Assembly: GCF_900188175.1 (NCBI RefSeq)
Contig: NZ_FZOQ01000009.1
Location: 146,199 to 210,198 of the forward strand
DNA from: Pontibacter ummariensis
GTDB taxonomy: Bacteria > Bacteroidota > Bacteroidia > Cytophagales > Hymenobacteraceae
Reading direction: 5' to 3'
DNA: 64,000 nt
Positions 9,028 through 16,940 of this stretch are shown here, piece after piece (positions within the stretch are counted from its first letter, which is position 1; every line of letters begins with the position of its first letter). Below the pieces are notes generated by a model. It saw only the letters and a program-made list of their open reading frames with translations. It searched no databases and had not been told where the DNA came from. Position numbers and translations under genes: made by a program.

Positions 9028-9684
9028 GTGCACAGTTACACCGAAGAAAACTATATCAAAACCATTTTTAAACTCTCGGCAAACGGCACGCAGGAGGTAA
9101 ACACCAATGCTATTGCCGAGGCCCTTGAAACACGGGCGGCCTCGGTGACTGACATGCTCCGGAAACTGAGCGCCAAGCAACTGGTGAATTACGTGAAGTA
9201 TAAAGGGGTTTCGCTCACGCAGGAGGGAGAACAGGTCGCCCTGCAGGTGATCCGGAAGCACCGTCTGTGGGAGGTATTCCTGCTGGAGAAGCTAAAATTT
9301 AGCTGGGATGAGGTGCATGAGGTGGCAGAGGAACTGGAGCACGTAAACTCTCCCCTGCTCATACAGCGCCTGGACGAGTACCTGGGCTACCCGAAGTTTG
9401 ACCCCCACGGCGACCCGATCCCATCGGAGTCCGGTCAGATGATGGTGAAGAAACAGCGGCTGTTGGCAGAACTGGAAATAGCGGAAGGCGGGGTAGTGGT
9501 AGGAGTAAACGACTCACAGCCACTGTTTTTACAGTACCTGAATAAAGTAGGAATTTCGCTCGGGTCCCGGATACGGGTGGTCGACAAAATGGCCTACGAT
9601 CATTCGCTGGAGATCGTGCTGGAAGAGGAGAAAAGCCTCCTTCTCTCCAGTGAGGTATCCCGAAACATTTTCCTGTCGGCTTAG
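9028..9684 (+). CDS. DtxR/MntR-family metal-dependent transcriptional regulator
   Basis: The regulator has the three DtxR-family parts. A winged-helix domain covers about residues 1-65 (HSYTEENYIKTIFKL, then the recognition-helix region ALETRAASVTDMLRKLSAKQLVNY). The metal-binding dimerisation domain (about 66-140) includes VIRKHRLWEVFLLEKL and DEVHEVAEELEHVNS. A C-terminal FeoA/SH3-like domain follows (about 150-218). His, Glu and Asp residues in RKHRLWE and EVHEVAEELEH are the expected ligands. I chose the GTG at 9028 because family members start at (M/V)xSYTEENY; the longer frame back to 8929 runs through the nested inverted repeat. The Nramp gene downstream makes manganese or iron control likely. 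Confidence 0.88.
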   Translation: MHSYTEENYIKTIFKLSANGTQEVNTNAIAEALETRAASVTDMLRKLSAKQLVNYVKYKGVSLTQEGEQVALQVIRKHRLWEVFLLEKLKFSWDEVHEVAEELEHVNSPLLIQRLDEYLGYPKFDPHGDPIPSESGQMMVKKQRLLAELEIAEGGVVVGVNDSQPLFLQYLNKVGISLGSRIRVVDKMAYDHSLEIVLEEEKSLLLSSEVSRNIFLSA

Positions 9685-9747
9685 GCAAAAGTACCGGACC
9701 AGGGAAACAAAAGGAATCAGGACCTAAATGGTAGTACCATACTTGTT

Positions 9748-9772
9748 GCTTAGACAATACAGTTGTCTAAGC
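9748..9772. promoter_or_regulatory. Inverted-repeat operator before the Nramp gene
   Basis: GCTTAGACAA and TTGTCTAAGC form a perfect 10-bp inverted repeat with a 5-base spacer, 144 bases before the transporter start and downstream of the DtxR-type gene. It is the size of a metalloregulator operator. It could also form a weak hairpin ending the regulator's transcript, although the T-run is absent. Confidence 0.5.
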
Positions 9773-9915
9773 CCTTTGGGGAAAAATGGGGCAATAGAAT
9801 AAAGATTAAAAGCGATCATTGCTACTTAAGCAAGCATGCAACCACAAAAGATCTGTTGCTAACACAACAGACAGACAAAGCCTACCAACAAGACACAAGT
9901 TCATAGCTTTTCTAT

Positions 9916-11799
9916 ATGCTGACACAGGAGCCAATTTCAAGCAAGTCTTTAGAAGAAGTACATGCTTCTATCGACACGACCAAAAGCACAGGGTTCTGGA
10001 AGAAGCTACTGTCTTTTCTGGGGCCTGCCTACCTCGTTAGTGTGGGGTATATGGACCCGGGCAACTGGGCAACCGACATAGCCGGGGGTAGCCAGTTTGG
10101 CTATAAACTAATCTGGGTGCTGCTGATGTCTAACATCATGGCCATCCTGCTGCAAAGCCTGAGTGCCCGCTTAGGCGTGGTACGTGGCAAGGACCTGGCA
10201 CAGGCCTCGCGCGAGGCTTACCCCAAGTTCATTAACATTCCCCTGTACATACTGGCCGAGATCGCCATTGCCGCCTGTGATCTGGCTGAAGTGCTGGGCA
10301 TGGCCATTGGTCTGCAGTTGTTGTTCGGCGTTCCGCTCCTATGGGGTGTCACCCTCACCGTGCTCGACACCTTCCTGTTGCTTTTCCTCATCAACAAGGG
10401 CATGCGCAAGATGGAGGCCTTCATCCTGGTGCTGGTATCTATTATCGGAGGCGCCTTTGTGCTGGAAATGTTCTTTGCTGAGCCAAACGCCGGCGAGCTG
10501 GTGAAAGGGCTGGTGCCTTCCCTTCCCAACAACGAAGCGCTGTACATTGCCATTGGTATCATTGGGGCCACCGTCATGCCACACAACCTGTACCTCCACT
10601 CCTCCCTTGTACAGACGCGCAAAATTGAGCGGACACCGCAAGGCATCTGGCATGCCATCCGGTATAACTTTATCGACTCAGCCGTTGCCCTGAATCTGGC
10701 GCTGTTCGTAAACGCCGCTATCCTTATCCTGGCCGCAGCGGCCTTTTATGAGAACGGGATCTACACCGTTACGGAGATCAAGGATGCGCATGAATTCCTG
10801 GCTCCTCTCTTGGGTACAGAATGGGCCCCTGTCCTTTTTGCCGTAGCCCTTATCGCGGCAGGGCAAAGCTCTACCCTCACCGGCACGCTGGCGGGTCAGA
10901 TCGTGATGGAAGGGTACCTGAACCTGCGCATACAGCCCTGGCTGCGCCGCATGATCACACGCCTGATAGCGGTGGCTCCGGCCCTCTTTGTCATCATCTA
11001 CTTTGGAGAAGATCAGACTGGGGAGTTACTCGTGCTAAGCCAGGTGGTGCTGAGTCTGCAGCTCGGTTTTGCCGTGATTCCCCTGATCCATTTCGTGAGC
11101 CATAAGGAGCGCATGGGCGAGTTCGCCATCGGCGCCAGGATAAAAGCCGCTGCCTGGCTTATCGCCACAGTTATTGTGATTCTGAATGCCAAACTCGTTT
11201 GGGACCAGATCGCCGAGTGGATCACACAGGCAGAGCACCCTGCGGTTTACTGGCTGACGGTGGTTCCGGTTGCGACGGCTTGTGCGGGCCTGCTCATCTA
11301 CATCACCGTACAACCACTGCTCTCCCACACCTTTGCCAGCCACACGGTTCCCCAGCACTACCGCCCTGTACAGTACCAGGCACAAGTGGCGCCGGCCTAC
11401 CAGCGCATTGCCATCGCGCTGGACTTTTCAGAGGCCGACCACCAGGTACTGCACCATGCGCTCGCTGTCGGCAAGCCCGAAACAGAATACCTCCTGATCC
11501 ATGTGGTCGAGTCAGCCGGTGCCAGAATATTGGGGCAGGATATCCACGACTACGAGACGAACACAGACCGGCAAAACTTAGAACGCTACGCTCAGGACCT
11601 ACACAACCAAGGCTATAGCGTACAGTTCGAGTTGGGCTACGGCAGCCCCAAGCGAACGATTCCAGAAATGGTAAAAGCCTTTGATGCGGACTTACTTGTC
11701 ATGGGCTCGCATGGTCACCGGATGCTGAAAGACCTGGTGCTGGGAACAACCATTGATGCGGTGCGACATGCCGTTACTGTTCCGGTGCTGGTCATCTAA
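9916..11799 (+). CDS. Nramp divalent-metal transporter fused to a universal stress (UspA) domain
   Basis: This 627-residue inner-membrane protein imports Mn2+ or Fe2+ with protons. The Nramp core (about 30-470, eleven or so helices) has the two metal-site motifs: DPGNW in helix 1 (residues 47-51) and MPHN in helix 6 (221-224). From about residue 493 (YQRIAIALDFSEAD) a cytosolic UspA domain follows, with the ATP-binding signature GSHGHRMLKDLVLGTT near the end. Plain MntH proteins are about 410-450 residues, so the C-terminal 130 residues are an added domain that may sense nucleotides or stress. It lies downstream of the DtxR regulator with an inverted repeat between, consistent with metal-dependent control. 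The gene symbol mntH would be reasonable but is not certain for the fusion form. Confidence 0.93.
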   Translation: MLTQEPISSKSLEEVHASIDTTKSTGFWKKLLSFLGPAYLVSVGYMDPGNWATDIAGGSQFGYKLIWVLLMSNIMAILLQSLSARLGVVRGKDLAQASREAYPKFINIPLYILAEIAIAACDLAEVLGMAIGLQLLFGVPLLWGVTLTVLDTFLLLFLINKGMRKMEAFILVLVSIIGGAFVLEMFFAEPNAGELVKGLVPSLPNNEALYIAIGIIGATVMPHNLYLHSSLVQTRKIERTPQGIWHAIRYNFIDSAVALNLALFVNAAILILAAAAFYENGIYTVTEIKDAHEFLAPLLGTEWAPVLFAVALIAAGQSSTLTGTLAGQIVMEGYLNLRIQPWLRRMITRLIAVAPALFVIIYFGEDQTGELLVLSQVVLSLQLGFAVIPLIHFVSHKERMGEFAIGARIKAAAWLIATVIVILNAKLVWDQIAEWITQAEHPAVYWLTVVPVATACAGLLIYITVQPLLSHTFASHTVPQHYRPVQYQAQVAPAYQRIAIALDFSEADHQVLHHALAVGKPETEYLLIHVVESAGARILGQDIHDYETNTDRQNLERYAQDLHNQGYSVQFELGYGSPKRTIPEMVKAFDADLLVMGSHGHRMLKDLVLGTTIDAVRHAVTVPVLVI

Positions 11800-11924
11800 G
11801 CAGCGGGTTTGTTGGTTGAACCTTCATCTCCTGCACAATTGTTGCTTCATAAAATCAGGATTCAGGCACAGGACAACCAGGGCTTTGTGTTTGCTATGAA
11901 AGTCTTTCTGGCGCAATGCAAGTA

Positions 11925-11943
11925 AATGCAAGAAGCTTGCATT
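11925..11943. repeat. Inverted repeat before the thioredoxin-like gene
   Basis: AATGCAAG and CTTGCATT are perfect 8-bp arms with a 3-base spacer, and a further AATGCAAG occurs at 11915-11922 as a direct copy. It lies about 50 bases before the next gene, so it is a possible operator, or a terminator for the transporter. Confidence 0.4.
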
Positions 11944-11991
11944 GAATAGTCAGAATCCTGTATCTTAACGTAAAAGCTAAAAACTCAAGAA

Positions 11992-12576
11992 ATGCGTCGT
12001 AACCTCATCGCTTCTCTCCTTTTGCTGTCTCTCCCAGCGCTTTCCAGCTTCGCCCCTGCTGCGACCGAAGGAACGTGCCCCACAGGTCCTGTAACACAGG
12101 CAGCGCTTGCGGAGAAACCGGAAAGCCCCGTAGCCACTACCATCCAATGGCTTAGTATAGAAGAAGCGGCAGAAAAGATGAAGCAGGAGCCACGCAAACT
12201 CGTCATTGATGTGTATACCGACTGGTGCGGCTGGTGTAAAAAAATGGACAAAGAGACCTTTACCGACCCAAAGGTGGTAGCGTTGGTAAACGAACACTAT
12301 TACGCCGTAAAACTGGATGCAGAAGGCAAAAAACCTATCACGCTCAATGGCCATACTTTTGAGTTTAAGCCGGAGTACAAAGCCCACGAGCTGGCCGTGG
12401 CCCTGCTGAACGGGCAAATGAGTTTCCCTACGACTGTTTACCTGGACGAGAAAATGAATATGCTCACACCTGTGCCTGGCTATCTGGATGCAGCAAAGTT
12501 CTCACAGGTACTCCGCTACTTCGGCGAAAACCACCACAAAGCCATGAGCTGGCAGGAATTTGAGCAGAAGAAGTAG
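11992..12576 (+). CDS. Secreted thioredoxin-fold protein (DUF255/thioredoxin_7-like)
   Basis: The 194-residue protein carries an N-terminal signal peptide (RRNLIASLLLLSLPALSSFAPA) and is therefore periplasmic. The thioredoxin fold follows at about residues 55-185. Its redox motif WCGWCKKMD (Cys79 and Cys82) comes after VIDVYTDWC, and the cis-proline motif is FPTTVYLD. The spacing and the KMDKETFTDPKVVALVNEHY helix match the thioredoxin_7/DUF255-like group, probably a disulfide reductase or isomerase for envelope proteins. It is transcribed alone, with a gap of 192 bases from the transporter. The partner is unknown. Confidence 0.85.
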   Translation: MRRNLIASLLLLSLPALSSFAPAATEGTCPTGPVTQAALAEKPESPVATTIQWLSIEEAAEKMKQEPRKLVIDVYTDWCGWCKKMDKETFTDPKVVALVNEHYYAVKLDAEGKKPITLNGHTFEFKPEYKAHELAVALLNGQMSFPTTVYLDEKMNMLTPVPGYLDAAKFSQVLRYFGENHHKAMSWQEFEQKK

Positions 12577-12915
12577 CACTTTCATTCCTTCTTTTAGGGA
12601 AGAACTTTCTTTGCTCCCTCTAGCTCAGCCTACTCAAACAGCCATAAGCCTTATTCTGCAGATGCTCATCGGCCAACTGTGCAGCAGCATGGCATGCGCT
12701 ATAAATTGGCAGTAGTTAGCGGCTTGTTTTGATCTCACAGCTTGAGTAATTCTTGCGTTCTATTTTCAGGAGCATCATCGGGATTCCCTTTGGTACTTTC
12801 TCCGCGTGTGTTTATAGCAGAGGTTAAAGTTTCGCTTCCTTCAACCTCATACGTGGCTATCTACCACTCCTCGTATAAAAGCCCTACCTTTGCAGTATAA
12901 AACAAGAATCAGACC
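12577..12915. other. Gene-free stretch with the mnmE promoter
   Basis: This 339-base region contains TACCTTTG (12885-12892), an exact TAnnTTTG element 24 bases before the mnmE start. On the minus strand, about 40 codons (around 12740-12865) look protein-like (TYEVEGSETLTSAINTRGE) but lack a start codon, so I treat them as a possible gene remnant and not a gene. Confidence 0.45.
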
Positions 12916-14295
12916 TTGACGAATACCTATTTAGATAACGATACCATTGTGGCAGTAGCCACAGCACCAGGCGTAGGCGCTATCGCCGTGATCCGGCTAT
13001 CAGGGCCGGAGGCGATTGCCATAACCAATACTGTTTTCAGGGGGAAAGACCTCAGCAAGCAAGCCAGCCATACCATCCATTTCGGTACCATCCGCGACGA
13101 GGAAAAAGTGCTGGACGAGGTGCTGGTGTCCCTTTTTGTGGCTCCCCACTCCTACACTAAAGAGAACGTGGTGGAAATCTCCTGCCATGGCTCCGATTAC
13201 ATTGTACAGCAAATCGTCAAGCTATTGCTCAAGCATGGGGCACGCCTGGCCAATGCCGGGGAATTTACCAAGCGTGCTTTCCTGAACGGGCAGTTTGACC
13301 TGGCGCAGGCTGAAGCGGTGGCAGACCTGATCTCCTCTGACTCAGCCCTCTCTCACCAGGTAGCCATGAAACAGATGCGCGGCGGCTTTTCGCAGGAGAT
13401 CAAGCGCCTGCGCGCCGAGCTGGTACACTTTGCCTCCATGATCGAACTGGAGCTGGACTTTGGGGAGGAAGACGTGGAGTTTGCTGACCGGGAGCAGTTG
13501 CGTACGCTCATCCTGAATATTCAACGCATTATCCGGGAGCTACTCAAATCCTTCGAACTGGGCAACGTAATCAAGAACGGTGTCCCGACCGTAATTGTGG
13601 GTAAGCCCAATGCAGGCAAGTCAACCCTGCTGAACAAGTTGCTGAACGAGGAAAAAGCCATCGTGTCGGATGTACCCGGCACTACCCGCGACTTTATTGA
13701 GGATGAGATCAACATCGAGGGTATCACTTTCCGCTTCATCGATACAGCCGGTCTGCGGGAAACAACCGATAAGGTAGAGGCTATTGGCGTAGAGCGCACC
13801 ATGCAGAAGCTTAGCCAGTCCTCCCTCATCATCTACCTCTTTGATATCACGGAGGTAACGGCCGCGGAAGTACAGGCCGAACTCGACAGACTAAACCCCC
13901 AAAAGCTGCCTTTGGTAGCTGTCGCTAATAAAACGGACGTGGCCTCCCCAGAAAAACTCGCAGCCTTTGCCAGTATCGAAGGGCTGGTACAAATCTCCGC
14001 GGCCGAGGGAGCGAACCTGGATGAGCTAAAGCAGGCGCTGGTAGAGAAGGTGAACCTGGGAAAACTAAATACGCAGAGCCAGACCATTGTTACCAATTTG
14101 CGCCACGTTGATAGCCTGAACAAAACGTACGCGGCCCTGGACGATGTGCTTAACGGACTGGGACTGGGCATCAGCAATGATTTGGTAGCTGCTGATATCC
14201 GCCGCGCCCTTTACAGCTTAGGCGAGATCACAGGAGAGATCACCACGGACGATCTGCTGGATAATATTTTTACCAAGTTCTGCATCGGCAAATAA
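12916..14295 (+). CDS. mnmE: tRNA-modification GTPase MnmE
   Basis: MnmE with MnmG (GidA) installs the 5-carboxymethylaminomethyl group on U34 of certain tRNAs in the cytosol. The 459 residues show the N-terminal tetrahydrofolate-binding domain (IVAVATAPGVGAIAVIRLSG, NAGEFTKRAFLNGQFDLAQAEAVADLI) and a helical domain. The inserted GTPase domain has G1 GKPNAGKST, G2/G3 PGTTRD and DTAG, and G4 NKTD. The invariant C-terminus FCIGK carries the catalytic Cys. The start is TTG at 12916-12918, which gives the family N-terminus and follows the promoter element closely. Its 3' end is the last core gene before an integration region. Confidence 0.96.
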   Translation: MTNTYLDNDTIVAVATAPGVGAIAVIRLSGPEAIAITNTVFRGKDLSKQASHTIHFGTIRDEEKVLDEVLVSLFVAPHSYTKENVVEISCHGSDYIVQQIVKLLLKHGARLANAGEFTKRAFLNGQFDLAQAEAVADLISSDSALSHQVAMKQMRGGFSQEIKRLRAELVHFASMIELELDFGEEDVEFADREQLRTLILNIQRIIRELLKSFELGNVIKNGVPTVIVGKPNAGKSTLLNKLLNEEKAIVSDVPGTTRDFIEDEINIEGITFRFIDTAGLRETTDKVEAIGVERTMQKLSQSSLIIYLFDITEVTAAEVQAELDRLNPQKLPLVAVANKTDVASPEKLAAFASIEGLVQISAAEGANLDELKQALVEKVNLGKLNTQSQTIVTNLRHVDSLNKTYAALDDVLNGLGLGISNDLVAADIRRALYSLGEITGEITTDDLLDNIFTKFCIGK

Positions 14296-14326
14296 GACCT
14301 CAAAAAATACCAAATCAACACTACCT

Positions 14327-14366
14327 GAAAAAGACCGTATACGGCGCGTATACGGTCTTTTTTTTA
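14327..14366 (+). terminator. Terminator after mnmE
   Basis: GACCGTATAC / GTATACGGTC arms with a GGCGC loop are flanked by A-run and T-run, 30 bases after the mnmE stop. It marks the end of the core-gene block. Confidence 0.88.
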
Positions 14367-14416
14367 TACATAAAACACATACCGAATCCCTGTCATCTTC
14401 GTATATTTCAACTACA

Positions 14417-14458
14417 TTTGTACCTCGCTTGTATCGGGTACAGGAATTTTGTACCTCG
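14417..14458. promoter_or_regulatory. Repeated TTTGTACCTCG boxes upstream of the HTH/integrase operon
   Basis: The 11-base word TTTGTACCTCG occurs at 14417-14427 and 14448-14458, 31 bases apart. An inverted partial copy (CGGGTACA) lies between them. The arrangement looks like an operator for a DNA-binding protein, most simply the one encoded 80 bases downstream. Confidence 0.45.
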
Positions 14459-14537
14459 AAATAACATCAAGGCGAAATTACTTGACATACTTAACTCTAA
14501 TGCTACTAAAACAACATTATTAGCACTTGACTAGACC

Positions 14538-15131
14538 ATGAGCTCGAATATAAAGATACAGCGGATCTGCCAACACTGCGGCAAGGAATTCACCGCCAGG
14601 ACCACGGTCACCCAATACTGCGGAGATGCCTGCGCCAAGCGGGCCTATAAGGCTAGGCAGAAGGCAGCCAAAGTGGAAACCAGCAACCGCCAGACAAAGG
14701 CTATTAAAGAAAAGCCCATGGAGGATCTGAAGGCGAAAGAGTTTCTGACAATCAGGGACACGGCAACGCTCCTGAGTTGCAGCAGGCAGACTGTCTATAA
14801 CCTCATCAAAAAGAACATTCTGCAATCCGTGAATCTGTCAGAAAGAAAGACCATTATAAAACGGTCTGACATTGACCGCCTCTTCCAGCTTACCCCGCTA
14901 CAGCGTCCTGCCGAAGAGCAAGTTCAGGACACCTTCGATCCGGACGAGTGCTACAACCTAAAGGAAGTACAGGCCCTTTACCGCATCTCCGAGAAAGCCC
15001 TGCATGAACTGATCAACCGCAACAGTATCCCCAGGTATAAACAAGGGATTTATGCCTATGTGCCCAAGGCCCAGATAGACAGCCTCTTTGGCCCGCAAAT
15101 AAACAAGGAAACAAAAACAAGGGAGCCATGA
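14538..15131 (+). CDS. Zinc-finger/helix-turn-helix DNA-binding protein (excisionase-like)
   Basis: The 197-residue protein begins with a cysteine cluster CQHCGKEF...YCGDACAKRAYKARQ (residues 10-44), probably a zinc finger. Two helix-turn-helix segments follow: FLTIRDTATLLSCSRQTVYNLIKKN (about 68-93) and a second, YNLKEVQALYRISEKALHELINRN (about 136-160). This double excisionase-type layout commonly precedes tyrosine integrases of Bacteroidota elements. It overlaps the integrase by 4 bases (ATGA), so the two are translationally coupled. It likely binds element ends to direct excision or represses the operon through the upstream boxes. Confidence 0.78.
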   Translation: MSSNIKIQRICQHCGKEFTARTTVTQYCGDACAKRAYKARQKAAKVETSNRQTKAIKEKPMEDLKAKEFLTIRDTATLLSCSRQTVYNLIKKNILQSVNLSERKTIIKRSDIDRLFQLTPLQRPAEEQVQDTFDPDECYNLKEVQALYRISEKALHELINRNSIPRYKQGIYAYVPKAQIDSLFGPQINKETKTREP

Positions 15132-16246
15132 CAAAAGTAAAGCTACGCCGTAAGCCCATTTCCCAGGGGCGCCAGACGCTCTACCTGGACTTCTACCCTC
15201 CCATCCCGCACCCGGACACAGGTAAGCTGACCCGCCGGGAATTTCTGAGCCTTTACCTGTACGAGAACCCAAAGGCTCCTTTTGACAAGCAGCACAACAA
15301 GGAAACACTGCTATTGGCAGAGAATGTGCGCGCCCAGCGGCAGCTGGAAGTGCAGCACAGGCAGTACGGCTTCCTGTCGGCCGAGCAGCGGAACCGAAGG
15401 CTACTGGACTACTACCGGGAACAGGCTGACAAACGAAACGGATCGAACAGCGGCAACTGGCAGAGCTCTATCTATTACATGGAGCAATTCTTCCATGAGG
15501 GGGTAAAGCTCTCTGAATTGAATGTGGCTGCCTGCGATGATTTCAAACGATACCTGCTCACCGCCAAAAGCCAGCGCAGCCGGAAAAGAACCCTGTCCCG
15601 GAACACGGCCCTCTCCTACTTCAACAAGTTCAAGGCTACCCTGCGCCAGGCCTACAAGGAGGACCTGCTCAAAACGGACCTGAACTTCAAAGTTTCATCT
15701 ATCAGGGCCGCCGAAACAAAGCGGGAGTACCTCACGCTGGAGGAACTGCAGGCGCTTAGTGACACCGCATGCCTACTTCCTATTCTGAAGCAGGCAGCAA
15801 TCTTCTCTGCCCTCACGGGGCTGCGGTTCTCCGATATTCGGAATTTAACCTGGGGGGAGCTCCAGGAAAGCAAGGCCGAAGGGCACTACCTGCAGTTCAG
15901 GCAGCAGAAGACAAATGGAGTAGAGGTGCTGCCCATCCCGGAGCAGGCGGTGCGTCTCTTAGGCGAGAAGGGGCCGCCAACAGAAAGAATATTCAAGGAC
16001 CTGGAATACTCCGCTTACAACAACACCCTGCTAAGAGAATGGGTCAAAGAAGCGGGAATCACCAAGTATATTACCTTCCACTGCTTCCGCCACACTTATG
16101 CTACCCTACAGCTGTCCTTGGGGACAGACATTTACACGGTATCAAAGCTCCTGGGGCATCGGGAGCTGAAGACGACCCAGATTTATGCTAAAGTCATAGA
16201 CAAAGTAAAACGGGAAGCTGCTGACAAAATCAGGCTGGACATTTGA
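15128..16246 (+). CDS. Tyrosine recombinase / site-specific integrase
   Basis: The 372-residue integrase has an N-terminal arm-binding domain (KVKLRRKPISQGRQTLYLDFYPP), a SAM-like core-binding domain (about 95-190) and a C-terminal catalytic domain. The catalytic residues are all visible: Arg in LTGLRFSDIRNL, His and Arg in HCFRHTYAT, His in LLGHRELKTT, and nucleophile Tyr in TQIYAKVID. It is therefore probably active. It follows an excisionase-like gene with ATGA overlap. Its own attachment site is not obvious: candidates are the mnmE terminator region and the tRNA-like 3' end at 16.95 kb. Confidence 0.93.
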   Translation: MTKVKLRRKPISQGRQTLYLDFYPPIPHPDTGKLTRREFLSLYLYENPKAPFDKQHNKETLLLAENVRAQRQLEVQHRQYGFLSAEQRNRRLLDYYREQADKRNGSNSGNWQSSIYYMEQFFHEGVKLSELNVAACDDFKRYLLTAKSQRSRKRTLSRNTALSYFNKFKATLRQAYKEDLLKTDLNFKVSSIRAAETKREYLTLEELQALSDTACLLPILKQAAIFSALTGLRFSDIRNLTWGELQESKAEGHYLQFRQQKTNGVEVLPIPEQAVRLLGEKGPPTERIFKDLEYSAYNNTLLREWVKEAGITKYITFHCFRHTYATLQLSLGTDIYTVSKLLGHRELKTTQIYAKVIDKVKREAADKIRLDI

Positions 16247-16365
16247 AATAATAGCATGAGAGCAGTTTTATATTCTACCGGAAGAATGAGTGGCGGCAGG
16301 CTAAGAGCAGGTTGACCGGCTGTAACCAGAACCCCTATCACGGACTACTTCAAAGCCATCATTTG

Positions 16366-16408
16366 TCCTGATATTAAGTTCTGTCAGTCACAGTTCCGAA
16401 TATCAGGA
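16366..16408. repeat. Inverted repeat downstream of the integrase
   Basis: TCCTGATATT (16366-16375) and AATATCAGGA (16399-16408) form perfect 10-bp arms with a 23-base spacer. The rest of the 304-base gap before the next gene shows no coding signal. It may be a recombinase or excisionase binding site. Confidence 0.4.
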
Positions 16409-16550
16409 AAAGCCAGAACGGCGCTGCTACTATGGCCACAACCTCTGAAACAAGAAAAGTCACAGTAGTAGCAGGCAAAGGACGAGGAAGCCTACAACTA
16501 CCGCAAAATGACTACTACCATTGCAGTTGTAACTCAAAATTAAATCAGTT

Positions 16551-16892
16551 ATGGAAACGTACACATTCGAACAATTGCCGCTGGCCGTGAGCCTGCTGCA
16601 TGAAAAATTAAACCAGATCGAGCGACTCCTGCTGGAACGACAGGAGCAGCAAAAGCCAGACGAAATTTTCGACACGGCACAGGCTGCGGCATTTCTCAAT
16701 GTGTCTGTTGCCACCATGTACACCAAGGTCTGCAACCAGGAATTGCCGGTTAACAAAAGGGGCAAACGGCTTTATTTTTATAGATCTGAGCTGGAGGAGT
16801 GGATCAAGGGAGGCAGAAAAAGAACTGCAGATGAACTGCGCCTGAAAGCACAAGAACATGTAAACAAAGGTAAGAAGTACAGGCGGTACTGA
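16551..16892 (+). CDS. Helix-turn-helix (excisionase-family) DNA-binding protein
   Basis: This 113-residue protein has an N-terminal helical segment (VSLLHEKLNQIERLLLERQEQ, probably coiled coil). A MerR/excisionase-type helix-turn-helix follows, IFDTAQAAAFLNVSVATMYTKVCNQELPVNKRGKRLYFYRSELEEWI (about 45-90), with the typical wing and the closing helix. The tail is basic. Proteins of this type accompany Bacteroidota mobile elements as recombination directionality factors or regulators. It ends 50 bases from the tRNA-like 3' end and faces the serine recombinase convergently. Confidence 0.8.
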   Translation: METYTFEQLPLAVSLLHEKLNQIERLLLERQEQQKPDEIFDTAQAAAFLNVSVATMYTKVCNQELPVNKRGKRLYFYRSELEEWIKGGRKRTADELRLKAQEHVNKGKKYRRY

Positions 16893-16940
16893 TTATTTAC
16901 TTAAGTCTGAAATTTCAAATAAGAGGTTCTGTTTTAGCAA

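Noticed and set aside
12740..12865. Protein-like minus-strand stretch of about 40 codons before mnmE
   Set aside because: A stop codon precedes it directly and no start codon is available; at most a remnant of a lost gene.
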